DNA of 42,986 bases from Opitutales bacterium (GTDB taxonomy: Bacteria > Verrucomicrobiota > Verrucomicrobiia > Opitutales > Seribacteraceae): positions 1 to 42,986 of the forward strand of contig JAQXCL010000051.1 of the NCBI GenBank assembly GCA_029251885.1. Direction: 5' to 3'. This document shows positions 42,811 through 42,986 of the stretch, piece after piece (within the stretch, counting starts at the first letter, position 1; each line of letters begins with the position of its first letter). The translations under genes were made by a program, and so were the position numbers. Below the pieces are notes generated by a model, which was not told where the DNA came from, ran no database searches, and saw nothing but the letters and a program-made list of their open reading frames with translations.

Positions 42811-42986
42811 ATGAGCACTCTTTTTGAAAAAATCATTGCTCGAGATATCCCCGCGGAGATCTTGTATGAAGATAAATTTTGTATCGCGATAAAAGATATT
42901 GAGCCCCAAGCCCCGGTTCATTTTTTAGTTATTCCTAAAAAAGTCATAGCCCGTCTAGGAGAAGCAGAGAAATCCGATCAATCAAG
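42811..42986 (+). CDS. HIT-family protein, 3'-truncated by the window edge
   Basis: The start of a histidine-triad nucleotide-binding protein reads [20 protein letters not shown], then [22 protein letters not shown], which matches HinT-type proteins. Only 58 residues are visible; the active-site HxHxH motif lies beyond the window. Family members hydrolyse nucleoside phosphoramidates. The gene begins 23 bp after holB. Confidence 0.88.
   Translation, partial: MSTLFEKIIARDIPAEILYEDKFCIAIKDIEPQAPVHFLVIPKKVIARLGEAEKSDQS

Overview
The window looks like an ordinary chromosomal segment of a Gram-negative bacterium, probably a Verrucomicrobiota member (Opitutia-like). That placement is inference. It rests on an alternative complex III (ACIII) operon, a signal peptidase I with a large insertion, a very short zinc-ribbon protein of a type I associate with the Planctomycetes/Verrucomicrobia group, and widespread lack of Shine-Dalgarno sequences. 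The base composition leans AT. Genes are densely packed. I see no rRNA, tRNA, CRISPR array, insertion sequence or prophage, and no gap longer than about 215 bp.

Layout. (1) 1-8352, mostly plus strand: 5'-truncated lepA, lepB, malQ, an MsbA-like ABC exporter, a minus-strand M50-like protease, a HAD-like phosphatase and a DjlA-like co-chaperone. (2) 24393 down to 8345, a continuous 16-kb minus-strand run. It starts with ACIII (actA-B-C-D-E-F) and a small membrane protein. A cbb3-oxidase-like module follows: a CcoN-like subunit, a CcoO-like subunit fused to a second cytochrome c domain, and a separate membrane cytochrome c. It ends with a tripartite ABC exporter (TolC-like, HlyD-like, FtsX/MacB-type permease, LolD-type ATPase). 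(3) 24609-30071, plus strand: a large FAD oxidoreductase, a coiled-coil membrane protein, a small lipoprotein absent from the supplied ORF predictions, rsmI and a Ppx/GppA phosphatase. (4) 30023-34523: a GH13 debranching-type enzyme (minus), mnmA and two small proteins of unknown function. (5) 34566-37814, minus strand: a YacP/NYN nuclease-like gene, a DUF2851 gene and a membrane protein with sigma-like and anti-sigma-like regions. (6) 37905-42986: fabD, exbB/exbD (minus), a PfkB-family kinase, tmk, holB and a truncated HIT-family gene.

How the parts work together. ACIII oxidises quinol and delivers electrons to periplasmic c-type hemes. Here the genes next to it would normally encode the oxygen-reducing partner, but the CcoN-like subunit lacks residues that a working cbb3 oxidase needs. 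In a gapless alignment to Pseudomonas stutzeri CcoN recalled from memory, both axial ligands of low-spin heme b are replaced (His to Gln64, His to Asn345). One CuB histidine is Gln205, the active-site tyrosine is Ala249 and a conserved glutamate is Ile321. Its CcoO-like partner has Cys150 where the axial heme-c methionine is expected. This ACIII plus degenerate CcoNO-like complex is the best candidate in the window for an undescribed system. The neighbouring malQ and GH13 genes suggest glycogen or maltodextrin metabolism. fabD, tmk, holB, lepA, lepB, rsmI and mnmA are housekeeping genes.
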